In this document: piece by piece, positions 36,802 through 48,650 of the stretch
Layout of the letters: every line of letters starts with the position of its first letter
Position numbering within the stretch: position 1 is the stretch's first letter
Assembly (NCBI GenBank): GCA_905250075.1
Contig: CAJNOP010000521.1
Location: 86,630 to 150,629, forward strand
Length of the DNA stretch: 64,000 nt
Source of the DNA: Rotaria sp. Silwood1
Taxonomy: Eukaryota; Rotifera; Eurotatoria; Philodinida; Philodinidae
Direction: 5' to 3'
Made by a program: the position numbers and the translations under genes
The notes under the pieces: generated by a model
What the model was told of the DNA's origin: nothing
What the model saw: the letters and a program-made list of their open reading frames with translations, nothing else
Database searches by the model: none

Positions 36802-38570
36802 TGGTCACCCAGCTCTCGTTCACATGAGCTGGAGATATATATATCAGCACTTTCACTCACCTCTTGCGAGCTGTGAGCCTGCACCTGTCACATACCTAAT
36901 GATGAATAGAATTTTGACCAAAAGGAACTCAAAGTCGATCCAAATTTGCCAACCGGAATCCGTTTCGCATAATACTAATTGTGCAGTAAAACCACTCCAT
37001 AAAGTGACTCAATTACATCCAGTTAAGCCACACAGCTCAATCTTAGTACTTAAAGTAAAACTAAACTGCACACCTCTTAGCTTACCTCCTAACCAAGCAT
37101 CTCGTACACTGAAAATAAAATAGGTTCCATACGAAACTTATTATGGTTTCTATAAATGAAACGAACTCTAAACCATTTTCTGTTGTCGTTCGGTCCTACG
37201 AAATCCTTCAAAAGTTTCGTAATCTCCCATGAGCCCTTTTCGAGAGTTTAAGAATCTCTGGAAGGATTTCGTGCGTACGTTCGACAACGGAAAATGGTTT
37301 CAGATTCGTTTCAAGCATGGAAACCATTGTAACTTTCGAATGACACCTTTCTTTTTTCAATGTGCCACATTCAACACCAGTTAGTGGACAACGTAAGAGT
37401 GCTGCTCTTCCAACAGCTTCACGGAAAAAGCCTAAATGCTTCTGACACCTTGTGGCCATTACCGACAGATATCCGTGGAACCATAAGCGACACTCGACGC
37501 ACCTTACCCAGACAGCCCTTGAAAAATTAACAATACGAAACCTCGATAATCTTTGAATACTTATGGGTGCCGCACAAGGACACTCTTCAACATTCATTAG
37601 TAGCTGAACAGGAAAGCTCTTAAAGACTTATGGATATCTCGAAACGATAGGGCTGGACGACGTACAGATACCTCCATAGGGTTGCCCTGCACCACCTATG
37701 GATACCCAAATAGGATAGCCCTTGATGACCTATGGGAACCTCTATAGGATAGGTCTTTATGAAGAAGAGTTATTCCGGGAGATGAGCTTGTGTGGAAAGA
37801 ACTGGTCAAAAAGTTCACCTTCTTTCAAAAGAGTTGTTCGATTAGATCAGCTCGTATGTATAGAGCTGCTGAAAAAGTTGAGCTTCTCTCAAAAGAACTA
37901 TGCGAACGGCTTCTGGGAGAGAATCTAAAGCTGAACTGTCATATTTCTAGTTCCAGGCGTGAACACCCAAAAATACCGATTGTGAGTAGTCATGTATGAT
38001 ATAGGTGGAAAGTTGGATTTGAAAGGAAGACCTATATGAATATCCACACAGAAGATGATTACCTGATAAGGTTTTGAGAGCCGCAGTTTTTCAAACGTTT
38101 TTGGCTCCGATATAAATTTGAAATGGAGGATTTGACTAGCATGCATTGGCAAACATGTACTGCCACTTGCTGCACACATTGCAAACCAATTTCCTTATAG
38201 GAACTAATCGGAAGAAAGTATTCGATTTTGAAAGTTAAAGCTCATCACAAGGTTTCCAAGAAACCAGTGTTTTTGACTTTTACTCATCTTAATTTAAAGA
38301 TTTCTCGGTCATTATTCATACTTGAGAACTCTAAATGATATTAAACTGAAGAAAAAAGACGCTGTGTAACATAACGAAATCCGATTTTCATTTTGACATA
38401 CTTTTTGAAAAAGCTATATTTATGTTCCTTGGGGTTTGCATAATTTTTGAGTTTTGTCAGAAAGCTTTAACAACATGTAAAAAGGCAGCTCTTGGTGAGT
38501 TGCAACGGCAAGTCTATAGATACAGTAGTTGTCTGCCGTCCACCGATGTGCTGCTCGTCGGTGCCACCGG
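36802..38570. other. Repeat-derived or unassigned sequence
   Basis: It includes further ACGAAACC/GGTTTCGT motifs (37130-37220) and several TATGGATACC/ATAGGATAG-like units at 37630-37750. The frames at 36734-37123 and 37208-37597 are open but share no motif with known families, and I do not call them. Confidence 0.35.
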
Positions 38571-38670
38571 NNNNNNNNNNNNNNNNNNNNNNNNNNNNNN
38601 NNNNNNNNNNNNNNNNNNNNNNNNNNNNNNNNNNNNNNNNNNNNNNNNNNNNNNNNNNNNNNNNNNNNNN
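38571..38670. other. Assembly gap of exactly 100 N
   Basis: A run of 100 N in a scaffold is the usual placeholder for a join of unknown length, so true distance and continuity across it are not established. Confidence 0.98.
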
Positions 38671-39741
38671 CAAATTTCTATGATTTAAAATCTTAGTACA
38701 AAAGTTGTATCGATAGCCCTCTTGATGAAAAGATCTACAAGTCACAAGTTTATTTTCAAAGAAGGTAAAGAGTGTTATAGCTCATCCCTGAGAAAGGGAT
38801 ACTATCGGAACAAGTTCGGAAATGATATTCTGTATAAATTACATCGAATTTGAAGGATAATATTCACTAACGACAAATCATTCATTCAAAATGCTAGTTT
38901 GATTTGAATAATTATGTTGTAAAAGTCAATAATTATATCGAGCGATGAATTTTAATAGAATCAACCTGATTTAATAATATGCTTGCAATACTATGGAGCA
39001 TTCTCGATACTTTTATAGAGAAAAGTAGTAACTTTACGCAAGTCCATAGTTTTTAGTCATCTAAAAGATCATAAGAGTTGGTCAAGAGATTTATATCAGA
39101 GAGTGTCGCAAGACACATGAAGCTGCAGAACATATGCTAAGTGATTATTAGTTCACAAATGGTTACAATTTGAACTCATTGAAATATTTTAATGGAAAAA
39201 CTATAATATAATATCAAAAAACAATAATCAGATACGGACAAGTTTTAGACAGTTATAATGATTGTTCGAAACATTATATTAGATTTAACGAAATCATGAA
39301 AATCAACTATGATAAATGACACATAATATTTTGTAAAGAATCGATAGTGTGTCACTCTTCACTTTCAGTATTCAAGAATTCAGCTTTAAATTCATTCATT
39401 GAAATCAACATTTTCGTCGTCGATATATATGTTTTGCCGACACCCACATCGAGTCAATGTATGCAATGCGTTTTGACGCTGATGACACATATACACGTGG
39501 TAGAAACTTACCCATTATAATAACAACAACAACGTTATACAGCTTCTTTTTTTTTCGTTCGTTGCGGATGAGTGCTTTTCTGCTTTCCTATACTTTGTAT
39601 AACAGCATGTTTGATACATACGTGAGGGAGTCATTAAATAATAAAAAAAAATAAGTAACATATGTTATAAATAAATAGTGGAGTCCTTGGTCCAAATAGC
39701 ATTCATTTGATCACAGTATCAATTCAACAACTATACACAAC
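38671..39741. other. Upstream region of the ART-TPR gene
   Basis: AT-rich sequence with no recognised gene. The promoter of the ART-TPR gene should lie at its right end. No core promoter element could be assigned with confidence. Confidence 0.45.
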
Positions 39742-41841
39742 ATGGCCCAAAAACAAACAACAGCTAATTACTGTATTGATGAAAAAAAATCTGAAACTTT
39801 TCTTAGTCCTTCTAAGGACGCAACTGCTTCTTCCTCCTATGCTGGCTCAACTGTGACGACCAACATCAGACGCCGTATCGTACAAAATTTTCTTCTCATT
39901 TGGCTAGACGCTAACATCGATGAACAGAACAAGGATTGGCAGAATTTAATCACCCATCTACGAAGCATTGTAAATACTATACAACCATTTCATGATGTTG
40001 ATCGATGCATTGATTTTATTTCTCAAATTAAAGATGAAAAGGTCTTCATGATTGTCTCTGGTTCTCTGGGACAAACGACAGTGCCACTCGTTCATGATAT
40101 GTCTCAACTCGATTCTATCTATGTTTTCTGTAAGAACAAATCCTATCATAAACAATGGGCAATACAGTGGCCGAAAATTAAGGGTGTTTTTCGTCACATT
40201 GATCCCCTTTGTGAATTATTGTCACAAGATGTACGACAATGTGATCGAGATTCCATCCCAATAAGTTTTTCAGTCAATCAAAACCGGAATCAACTCGATC
40301 AATCTTTCATGTATACTCAACTATTCAAAGAAATTCTAGTGGGAATCGATGACTACGATGAAAAATCGATTACAGAATTGGCTGCTTACTGCCGAGTTCA
40401 ATTCATCGAAAATCACAGTGAGTTGAAAAAGATTGAACAGTTCGAACGTGAATATTGTCTTCATACACCTATTTGGTGGTACACTTGTGACTGTTTTCTT
40501 TATCGGATGTTAAATCGGGCCCTGCGCACTCTAGAAGTAGACACCATACTCAAGATGGACTTCTTTATTCGTGATCTTCATCGACACATTGAAAAACTCT
40601 ACTTAGAACAATTGAACAACCATCATGCACCATTTACTGTCTACCGAGGTCAGGGATTGTCCACCACAGCTTTCAAAGAAATGATGCAATCAACAGGAGG
40701 ACTCATGTCGTTCAACAATTTTTTATCCACCAGTAAAAATCGAAAAGTTCCCCAACAATTTGCTACAGATGCTCTAAAAACCCCTGACACAATTGGCATT
40801 CTCTTCAACATGACTATCGATCCAACTATCTCTTCTTCGGCTCCCTTTGCTCTTTTAGACAATGTGAGTTATTTCTCGAATGAAGAGGAAATTCTCTTTT
40901 CGATGAACACCGTCTTTCGCATTGGTGAAATCAAACAATTCGACAATAACGAACGATTGTGGTTGGTAGAACTCACTCTCACGAATGACAACGATCCACA
41001 ACTCGCTATTCTCACCGCACGGATGCGAGAAGAAACTTTTGAAGGATCTAAATGGCAGTATCGACTAGGGGAATTATTGATTAAACTAGGCAAGTTAGAT
41101 AAAGCCGAAGAAGTTTATGAGTTGTTACTTGATCAAAAATCGAATCACAATGATAAAGCCCATCTCTATCACCAGCTTGGACGAATCAAAGACGAACAAG
41201 GTGAATATCAAGAAGCAATTTCATGCTATGAAAAAGCACTTATAATCGATCAAAAGCATCTCCCTTCAAACCATCCTGATTTGGCTGATTCTTATAACAA
41301 CATTGGTATGGTCTTTGACAACATGGGCGAGTACTCGAAAGCGCTTTCATTTCTAGAAAAAGCACTTGAAATGCGCAAAAGAATTCTTCCTTCGAATGAT
41401 CCTGCTTTAGCTGCTTCCTACAATGACATTGGTTTGGTGTATAACAATATGGACGAATATTCTAAAGCATGTGCGTTTCACAAAAAAGCAATTGCAATAC
41501 GACAAATAGCTCTTCCTCCGACTCACCCTGATTTAGCTACATCCTACAATAACATCGGTGAAGTATATTCCAAGATGAGAAAATACTCGAGAGCATTATC
41601 ATCTTTCGAACAAGCGCTTGATATACGCAAAAAAACTCTCCCTTCAGATCATCCCGATTTGGCTGAATCCTACAACAACATTGGTGAAACTCATGACGAA
41701 ATGGGCGAGTATTCAATAGCTCTTTCGTTTTACGAACGAACTGTTGAAATTGGACAAAAGTCACTACCTTCACATCATCCTCGTTTGCAAGAGTATGAAA
41801 AAAATCTCCAATCTGTGAGAAAAAAATTGCAACTAACTTGA
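39742..41841 (+). CDS. ADP-ribosyltransferase-TPR protein (arginine-specific ART type, intronless)
   Basis: 699 residues in one uninterrupted exon. Residues about 50-170 form an N-terminal region shared, as I recall, by many rotifer ART-TPR proteins (NFLLIWLDANIDE...). The ART fold covers about 240-425 and shows the R-S-E triad: VYRGQG (Arg302), LSTSKN (Ser329-Thr-Ser331), and EEEILF (Glu381-x-Glu383), the pattern of NAD+-dependent arginine ADP-ribosyltransferases. From about 440 to the end are six TPR-type repeats related to kinesin light chain (for example SYNNIGMVFDNMGEYSKALS), each of 42 residues, probably for protein binding. There is no signal peptide or membrane segment, so it is probably cytosolic. 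Substrate unknown. It is richer in C and G at third positions and lacks introns, unlike its neighbours, which fits horizontal or retro-origin. All catalytic positions are intact, so activity is plausible. Confidence 0.88.
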   Translation: MAQKQTTANYCIDEKKSETFLSPSKDATASSSYAGSTVTTNIRRRIVQNFLLIWLDANIDEQNKDWQNLITHLRSIVNTIQPFHDVDRCIDFISQIKDEKVFMIVSGSLGQTTVPLVHDMSQLDSIYVFCKNKSYHKQWAIQWPKIKGVFRHIDPLCELLSQDVRQCDRDSIPISFSVNQNRNQLDQSFMYTQLFKEILVGIDDYDEKSITELAAYCRVQFIENHSELKKIEQFEREYCLHTPIWWYTCDCFLYRMLNRALRTLEVDTILKMDFFIRDLHRHIEKLYLEQLNNHHAPFTVYRGQGLSTTAFKEMMQSTGGLMSFNNFLSTSKNRKVPQQFATDALKTPDTIGILFNMTIDPTISSSAPFALLDNVSYFSNEEEILFSMNTVFRIGEIKQFDNNERLWLVELTLTNDNDPQLAILTARMREETFEGSKWQYRLGELLIKLGKLDKAEEVYELLLDQKSNHNDKAHLYHQLGRIKDEQGEYQEAISCYEKALIIDQKHLPSNHPDLADSYNNIGMVFDNMGEYSKALSFLEKALEMRKRILPSNDPALAASYNDIGLVYNNMDEYSKACAFHKKAIAIRQIALPPTHPDLATSYNNIGEVYSKMRKYSRALSSFEQALDIRKKTLPSDHPDLAESYNNIGETHDEMGEYSIALSFYERTVEIGQKSLPSHHPRLQEYEKNLQSVRKKLQLT

Positions 41842-42041
41842 TGTAGAATATTACAACGATGAAAATTTTCTTTAAAAGTTTAATTAAAAAAAAAAACAAA
41901 AAAAGGTACAATATTCGTTCGGAATTATATGTCAAACAATAATATATAAACACAACTAATAGTGAACCAATATTTACGTTTATACTTTTATGCCATATTT
42001 TCAATTTCACCTACAAAAAAAAAAAAAAAAATAAATCAAAA

Positions 42042-43596
42042 TCATATCAAATATGTAAACATACGAGCAAGAGGCTTAAAGCCAAGTGTTCTAATTATTC
42101 TAGCTAAACATGGAATATCAGCTCGTGTTTGATTTAAAGCCCAATGTTCTAAACTTCTTAAACATCGTTCATGTTTTGATGGATATTGTTGTTCAATATG
42201 TTGAATAATATCATTAGTTAACATTAATTCTCTTGCTAATTGTTTCCATATTCGAACACATTCATCACGTTGACAAATACGTATAAATGGTGCTCGTAAT
42301 AATTTTAATTGTTCTAGAAAAAAAACAAAAAACATAAATTTAACAACTTTTTTTTTTTTTCTTTGCTTTCTATTTCATTTTATTTTACCATCTTTTGAAA
42401 ATGTTCCTTGTTCAGTACGTTTATCATCTTTAATTGATTGTAAATCTTGTGCTAAATCCCATCGATTTATATTCATTAAACCATGTATTAATAATAAAAC
42501 TTTATCTGATGAACGTGGTACACGTTTAAACCATGCAAATAACATATAATATGGTGCATCTTCATGATAATCATGTTCAATAGCTTCAATACGTATACGT
42601 GTCATTCCTAAACGACGTGCTAATCGACGCCATTCATCACCAACTAAACTTGTTGATATATCACGAAAGAGTGTTGGTGTTAAAACTCCTAAAATTAAAA
42701 AAACAACAACAACAACAACAACATATGAATAAATAAGTCATTAAAGAAATAGATTTTTTTTTGTTTTTTTTTACCTTCAGCAGTAAATGTTGTTAAACTT
42801 TTTTGTATAGGTGTTCGAATTTCTACAGGTGGTTTTGGTAAAGTAAGAAGTAATTCAGTAAGACAAATATCAGTTTCCTGCCAGTCTTGTTTAACCTTTA
42901 GCAGAAAAAGAAATGTCATTTAAATATAAATTTTCAATCTTTTATAATACTTACAATATCTAATTGTTGTTTTTTCTTTTCAATTTCTTTTATTCCATTT
43001 CGTAAAAATTTTTGTTTAGAATATATTTGTAAAAATCCATAATAATATGATGATAAATGTTGAGAATATTTATCTATTTCAATAATATTTGTTTCAAAAT
43101 AAAATGGAAAATATGTATTAAATGTAAATTGAACTAATTGTTGATGTTTATTTTTTGGTATAACATTACCACGAAAACGTAATTCTAATATTTGTCCTTC
43201 TTGTAAAATAATTTCTTTTATTTGTTCATTTTCAATTGAATAATTTTCTTGATGTATATCATTTTCAATTGTATCTAAACGTTGACTTGAACAACATACA
43301 ATACATATTTCATTTATATTTGTAAGACGACGACGAAAAAATAATGTAGCAGATCGTTGATTAAGTGTTTGTTCAAATAAACAAATAGTTTTTGGTAATT
43401 GTTTTAATGACATTAATTGTTTATCATATCGTGCAACTATAATTCTATTATGTAAATATTGTATATTAGTAGTAATAATATCATGTGTTTTTGAATCAAT
43501 AAGTTGAATATCTGTATCAATATGCCATGTATTATCATTTGAACCCGAATATAGAAGTACAAGTCGTTCATTATTTAAATCTTTTGAAAAAGAAAA

Positions 43597-43627
<31 letters not shown>

Positions 43628-45365
43628 TCTTCAACTAACCTTCACCAAGCATTGATTTAAAAATTAATTGTTGTTGTTGAACAATCATTTCTTGTTGAGA
43701 TGGTTGACTAGGTGTAGGTGGTGGAGGAATATTTGTTTCATCATTTGATGTTGATATTATTTTTGGTGATATTAATTTTTTTTTTGATTGTATTAATATT
43801 GGTAATGTAAATTGAATTGGTTTTAATAAATTAATTTCATCAAAATTAAGTTCAATTATAGGTCCAACAGTTAATAAACCTTGACATTCATGTGAAAAAT
43901 TTTGTAAAAATTGTGTAAATATTGGTAAATCAACTGGTTGAATACATATATCAATAGAAAAATCATTTTGTGAAACATTTTTTGGCCAATGAAGTGTAAA
44001 ACGTGGATCAGCATTTGATAAATATCGACCAGATAATTGATTTTGTATAAATATTGTATCATGTTTTAAACGTGATACTACTGCACATATGGAAGATTCA
44101 TTTAATTTACATTCAACAAAACGTTTTTCCTTAAAAAAAAAATGAAAAGGAATTTTTCTTTCTCATTATAAATATAATATTTATTTTAAACTTTATGAGT
44201 ATCAAATATTGATTCATTAGTTTGAGTTGATATCCATATACCATTTGATTGACGAATTTTAATAACATTTTCACGATGAGTCGATCGTTTAAATATATAT
44301 GGAATAGCAAGTATAATAAATTTTTGATCATTTGTCTATGATTTATAAAACAAAAAAAAATAAATAAATGTCAAAAAAACAAATCCTACAGTTAAATCAA
44401 ATTTAATATTTATTGGTGTACTTATAAGTTCTTCTTGATTATCAAGTAAATTTTCTGTTTCACCAACAGTTAAATATTTAATACTAATTGGCATTGAAGA
44501 AGCATTAGGTGAAGTTCGTATAATACATGATGGATATTGATTATCATTCATAAAACTGAACAAAAAAAAAAGAAAGTAATTCAATCATATATATGACTAT
44601 GATATTAAAATAGAAAATATTACTCGCGTATGAGCCAATTAGCATATTCATCTTCATGTGGATGAATTTTTGTCATTGCTAATAAACGTTCTTGTTCTTG
44701 TTGTTTTTCTTGAAGTTCCTGAAAAACAAAACTTTGATTTTTTTTTTTTTTTGTTGTTCTAGTCATTTCATACTTTCAATCGTTGTCGTTCTTGTTCTAA
44801 TCGTGCACGTCTTTCAGATTCTTCAGCACGATTTTTTTCAATTTCTTGCTGTTTGATTTTCATTTCAAATGCTTGTTGCACTAATTCATCATTAGCATGT
44901 TTTTCTATTTCATTTGCTTTATTTAATACTATTCGTGTTTCTAGTTGTAATTGTACAGCAGCTGCTCGACATTCTAATGCTTCAGCATTTAATTCCATTA
45001 GTTTAGCTCGAATGTCAACATCATCACCTTTGCACAATATATATATGTGTTAATTAAAAGTTTTTAGTTCTGGAGGGGGAAAAAAAAGTACCTGATTGTT
45101 GTTGTTGTTCAAGTTGTAATTTTTGTTCACTATTAGAACGTAAAATTTCATTAATATCAGCTAAAGATTTTTCAAATTGTTGTAATTGTTTTAAAATATG
45201 TTGTTGAAATTTTCCAGTTTCTTTTAATGAATCTCTTGATACAGTTATTATTGAACATAATTTATTCATATCATAATTTTGATTTATTTTATTATGTCGA
45301 AGATCAGTTATTTCACGAGATAGATCATCTAATGGTTTATCAAGCATTGTTGTGGTTGTCATCAT
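42042..45365 (-). CDS. Coiled-coil, ZU5 and double death-domain adaptor (10 exons)
   Basis: Exons from the 5' end: 45092-45365, 44774-45027, 44624-44718, 44390-44555, 44192-44335, 43640-44129, 42955-43580, 42775-42895, 42389-42688, 42042-42313. Joined: 913 residues plus stop, in frame. Residues 1-210 are Gln/Glu-rich coiled coil (LRQKIKQQEIEKNRAEESE-type heptads). The middle has ZU5-like segments, best at the end of a domain in exon 6 (CQGLLTVGPIIELNFDE then PIQFTLPI, the ZU5 'GPxxEL...KPVxLTLP' pattern), with a probable second, more diverged copy in exon 7 before a UPA-like stretch. The last about 190 residues hold two death domains: GDEWRRLARRLGMTRIRIEA and WKQLARELMLTNDIIQHIEQ. ZU5-UPA-DD order recalls PIDD1, UNC5 and ankyrins, but LRRs, ankyrin repeats and membrane segments are absent. 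Likely a cytosolic signalling scaffold; partners unknown. Confidence 0.75.
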
Positions 45366-45958
45366 TATGTATTTTTTTATTTTCGACTAAAAAGAAGTGA
45401 ACAATATTATAAAAAAAATATTTCTTTTTTGTCATACTCGAAAGTACATACATACTCAATATAATGAAATTGAGAAGTTGTTACGACAACAATAATGTCG
45501 ATAGTGTCTCATACTTTTTTTTTCTCTTATTGTTTCTATGAGAGATGCAAAAAATGATTGTTTTTTTTTATGAATAAAGAAAAAAAAAGAGACAGAGAAG
45601 ACGTAGTGTTGAAGCCCTTTTTTTTTCTTCTTTTTCGTATGCCTGACTTGCAAATAATTTAGAATATGTCAATATGAGATCCATTGTAATCATCCGAGTA
45701 TACGTGTCATATATATATATGGCACCTTTAAGTGTGAAACTTAGAAACTCTGTTGTTAAGATAATCTTATAAAAACAACAATAAACATATTCGATTCAAA
45801 GTAAATAAATATTTCATTGTTTTTTCTTTTTTTTTTATCGTAATTGAGTAAAAGAATTAAATATTTATATGAATTCTTCTTAAAAGAGAACATATATGAA
45901 AAAACTCTACATTAAAAGTATATATTATTTGATAAGAAAAAAAAAATTTGAATAATAA
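45366..45958. other. Intergenic between two minus-strand genes
   Basis: It should contain the promoter of the death-domain gene (left) and the 3' end of the receptor gene (right). Homopolymer-rich; no gene seen. Confidence 0.5.
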
Positions 45959-47959
45959 TTATGTTGTTGATTGTGATGTTAATAATGAATCTCGATGTGG
46001 TTCAAATAATTTTGGTATTTGTAAAAGCATAGATATTGTACCAATAGATGTAATAATAAGAAAAATAAATAAATGAATACGATCTAATACAAGTGAAATA
46101 TATTTCCAATCATTATAAACCTTGAAAAGACAAAAAAAAAAGAAAAAAACTTAATTTTTGTTTTTTTTTACTTCTACACTTACTTTCATTTCTTCTGTAT
46201 CACCTTGAATTTTTTTCGATAAATATTTAATATCATTTGATACTTCTAAAAATTGTTCAATTAAATAATTCATTTCATTAGATAAATCAATTTGATGATT
46301 TCTCATTTTTCGTATTAATATTGGAGAATTTATAGATAATATACGTTTTTGACGTATATGTATATTATCATATGGTTTATTTAAAAATAAACATGTTGGT
46401 AATGCATGTAAAAAAATTATTTTCATCCAATATGGTACAGGTGTTAATATTGATGTACGATGATGATTTAAATATAATGATAAAACAGATAAAAATACTG
46501 TTAATAAATTCATTATAAATGTAAACATTAAATATTTTGATATTAATGGAATACTTAATGATGTTGATGGAAGAATTTTTGATATAAGTAACATAAAAAA
46601 TACTAATGAAACAAGTATTGATGTACAAAGCATCATTTTTTCTGCTGCATCACTTGGTAAACAAAATAATGTTATACTTAAAAGAGAAATCATCATTGTT
46701 GGTAAAATTAAATTTATTGTATAAAATAAAGATTTACGTCGAATAACTAAAAAAACAAAAAAACCAACTACCAAAAAGAAATTAGATGATAATAAATTAA
46801 TTTACTCATAAAAAACACCATTTCAGATCGAGTTTCATATGGTGATTCAGATGATTGAATAGTACGAATTTCAGCTGGAGCATCAATTAATGTCCATATA
46901 CCCGATGGAACATAATCAGATAATTCCATTGAATTCGCAGTTGCATACCAACCTAAGAAAATTTTATCATTAAATTAATGAAGTGAAGAAAAAAAAAAAA
47001 AAAACAAAACAACAAACCAAAACGAACTTGAGAAGCACTACGACCACTAGTACCAAATCTTAATTCACATTTTTGTTCATCTATAAAAATATCCATAAAA
47101 AAAAAATTAAAAAAAAACTATGATCAGTATACCAAATGGAAAATATTCTACATTGATTGTCTAGAAAAATATTAAAAAAAAAAACGAAATTTGAAATTTA
47201 GTTATTTAACACAATAAACCTTACACAAGTCAATTTATAAATTGCTGGTGGTATCCATTGAATATGTCCATCTGAAGAAATGACCGTATTCGATTTATAA
47301 CTTACTTCATAATTACCTTAAATTTATTCTATTAAATATCAAGGCAAAAAAAGAAAAGATTTTTTTGTAATATTTTACCATCGCCATTACTAAACAAAAA
47401 AAACAAAGATTAAAATTTACGAAATACAAAAACATATATGTAAATTCTTACTTAAACAAAACTAAATCTGGTGTCCAAACTTGTCCTGGTGGTACACGAA
47501 TACTATCAAGACGACCTAAATATTTAATAGATTAATATCTAATTCTTTTATTTCTTTATTTTTTTTATAGATTTTGAACAAACCAAATCGATCAGGATTC
47601 CATTTCATTTGATAATCATACCAACGAAGTTGTAACCATACATTAACTTTAACAATTTGTTCTTTTTCATAAACATTTATTATTTGTGCTAATGTTAAAC
47701 CAAAATAAACATCTAATGGTTCACTTGAATTATAAATAGGTGTTATAAGTGGATTATATTGAGATTGTCTACCAAATAAAATATTCATTAAATTTTCTTC
47801 TTGTATATTCACTCCTGTATATAGATAAATAAATAAAGAAGAAGAAAAACAAAAAAACAAACATTTATTATCAATATTTATTAATAGAATTATTATTATT
47901 TTACCATTTATTTTAATAATTATACAATTAAATATGAAAAAATATATAAGATAAAACAT
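45959..47959 (-). CDS. Cys-loop ligand-gated channel subunit, nicotinic type, non-alpha (copy 1)
   Basis: A pentameric ion-channel subunit for the plasma membrane. Exons from the 5' end: 47905-47959, 47584-47814, 47452-47515, 47379-47389 (11 nt), 47225-47316, 47134-47161, 47018-47080, 46806-46952, 46184-46746, 45959-46120. Joined: exactly 472 codons (471 aa). A signal peptide ([19 protein letters not shown]) is followed by the extracellular domain with [41 protein letters not shown] and a complete 13-residue Cys loop ([15 protein letters not shown]). [15 protein letters not shown] enters M1, then M2 and M3, a cytoplasmic loop and M4. M2 shows [20 protein letters not shown], the Glu-Lys ring of cation-selective nicotinic channels. 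Vicinal Cys are absent (SSESPYETR), so it is a non-alpha subunit. Ligand unproven. Confidence 0.88.
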
Positions 47960-48650
47960 TATTTAATTGATAGTTAAAAATACGAACAAAGATGAATATT
48001 TAATAGTTGAAAATGTAATAAGGAAATCGAGAAAATGAATAGGTCGGTTTTCTTTTCTTTTTTTTTTTTTTTTTTTTTCTGCTATTCCTTCCGTCTCAAT
48101 GATAATTTTACGTGACATGATGCAAAAAAAATTTCATAGTCTACTTCCTTATCAATAGTCGTTTGAATCAGCATGCGCGACAACTTTATTATTGTTATCA
48201 TTGTGTCATTCACGTACATATATATTGATCATTTAAATAATAACAACGATTGACAAGAAGAAAAAGAAAATAATAGAAGGACGTTCGCTTGACAGAAAAC
48301 TTCTGAATACAAGTATCTCGATATTTGTAATTGTCTATTTTGTGGGACGAGAAGAAACATTAGCCTTAATATTTGCATGATTGAAGTGAGCGCAAAAAAT
48401 TATGGTAATATGAAGACGACGACTAACCCGATTAGAAGGCAATTAATAAGAGATAACAAGACAGAGAGAGAGAGAGAAAAGAGCATTTGCAATCAGTCAA
48501 TTCATTATGTAAAAACACAAATTTTTATATCGTTCACTATATTCAATAAAAAAAGAACTTGTAAGTGATTGATTTTTGTTTATTTCCCGGAAAAGAAAAA
48601 CAAATATTATATAAGCACCAAAAAAAAACAAAAAAAAAAGAAACAATTAA
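47960..48650. other. Intergenic between tandem receptor genes
   Basis: AT-rich, with a T homopolymer at about 48059-48079 and an AG microsatellite near 48463. No gene seen. It should hold the copy 1 promoter. Confidence 0.5.

Noticed and set aside
37208..37597. 129-codon minus-strand open frame
   Set aside because: It lies in ACGAAACC-type repeat-derived sequence and has no known motif.
40650..42010. Minus-strand frames opposite the ART-TPR gene
   Set aside because: They are shadows of the strongly coding plus-strand frame.
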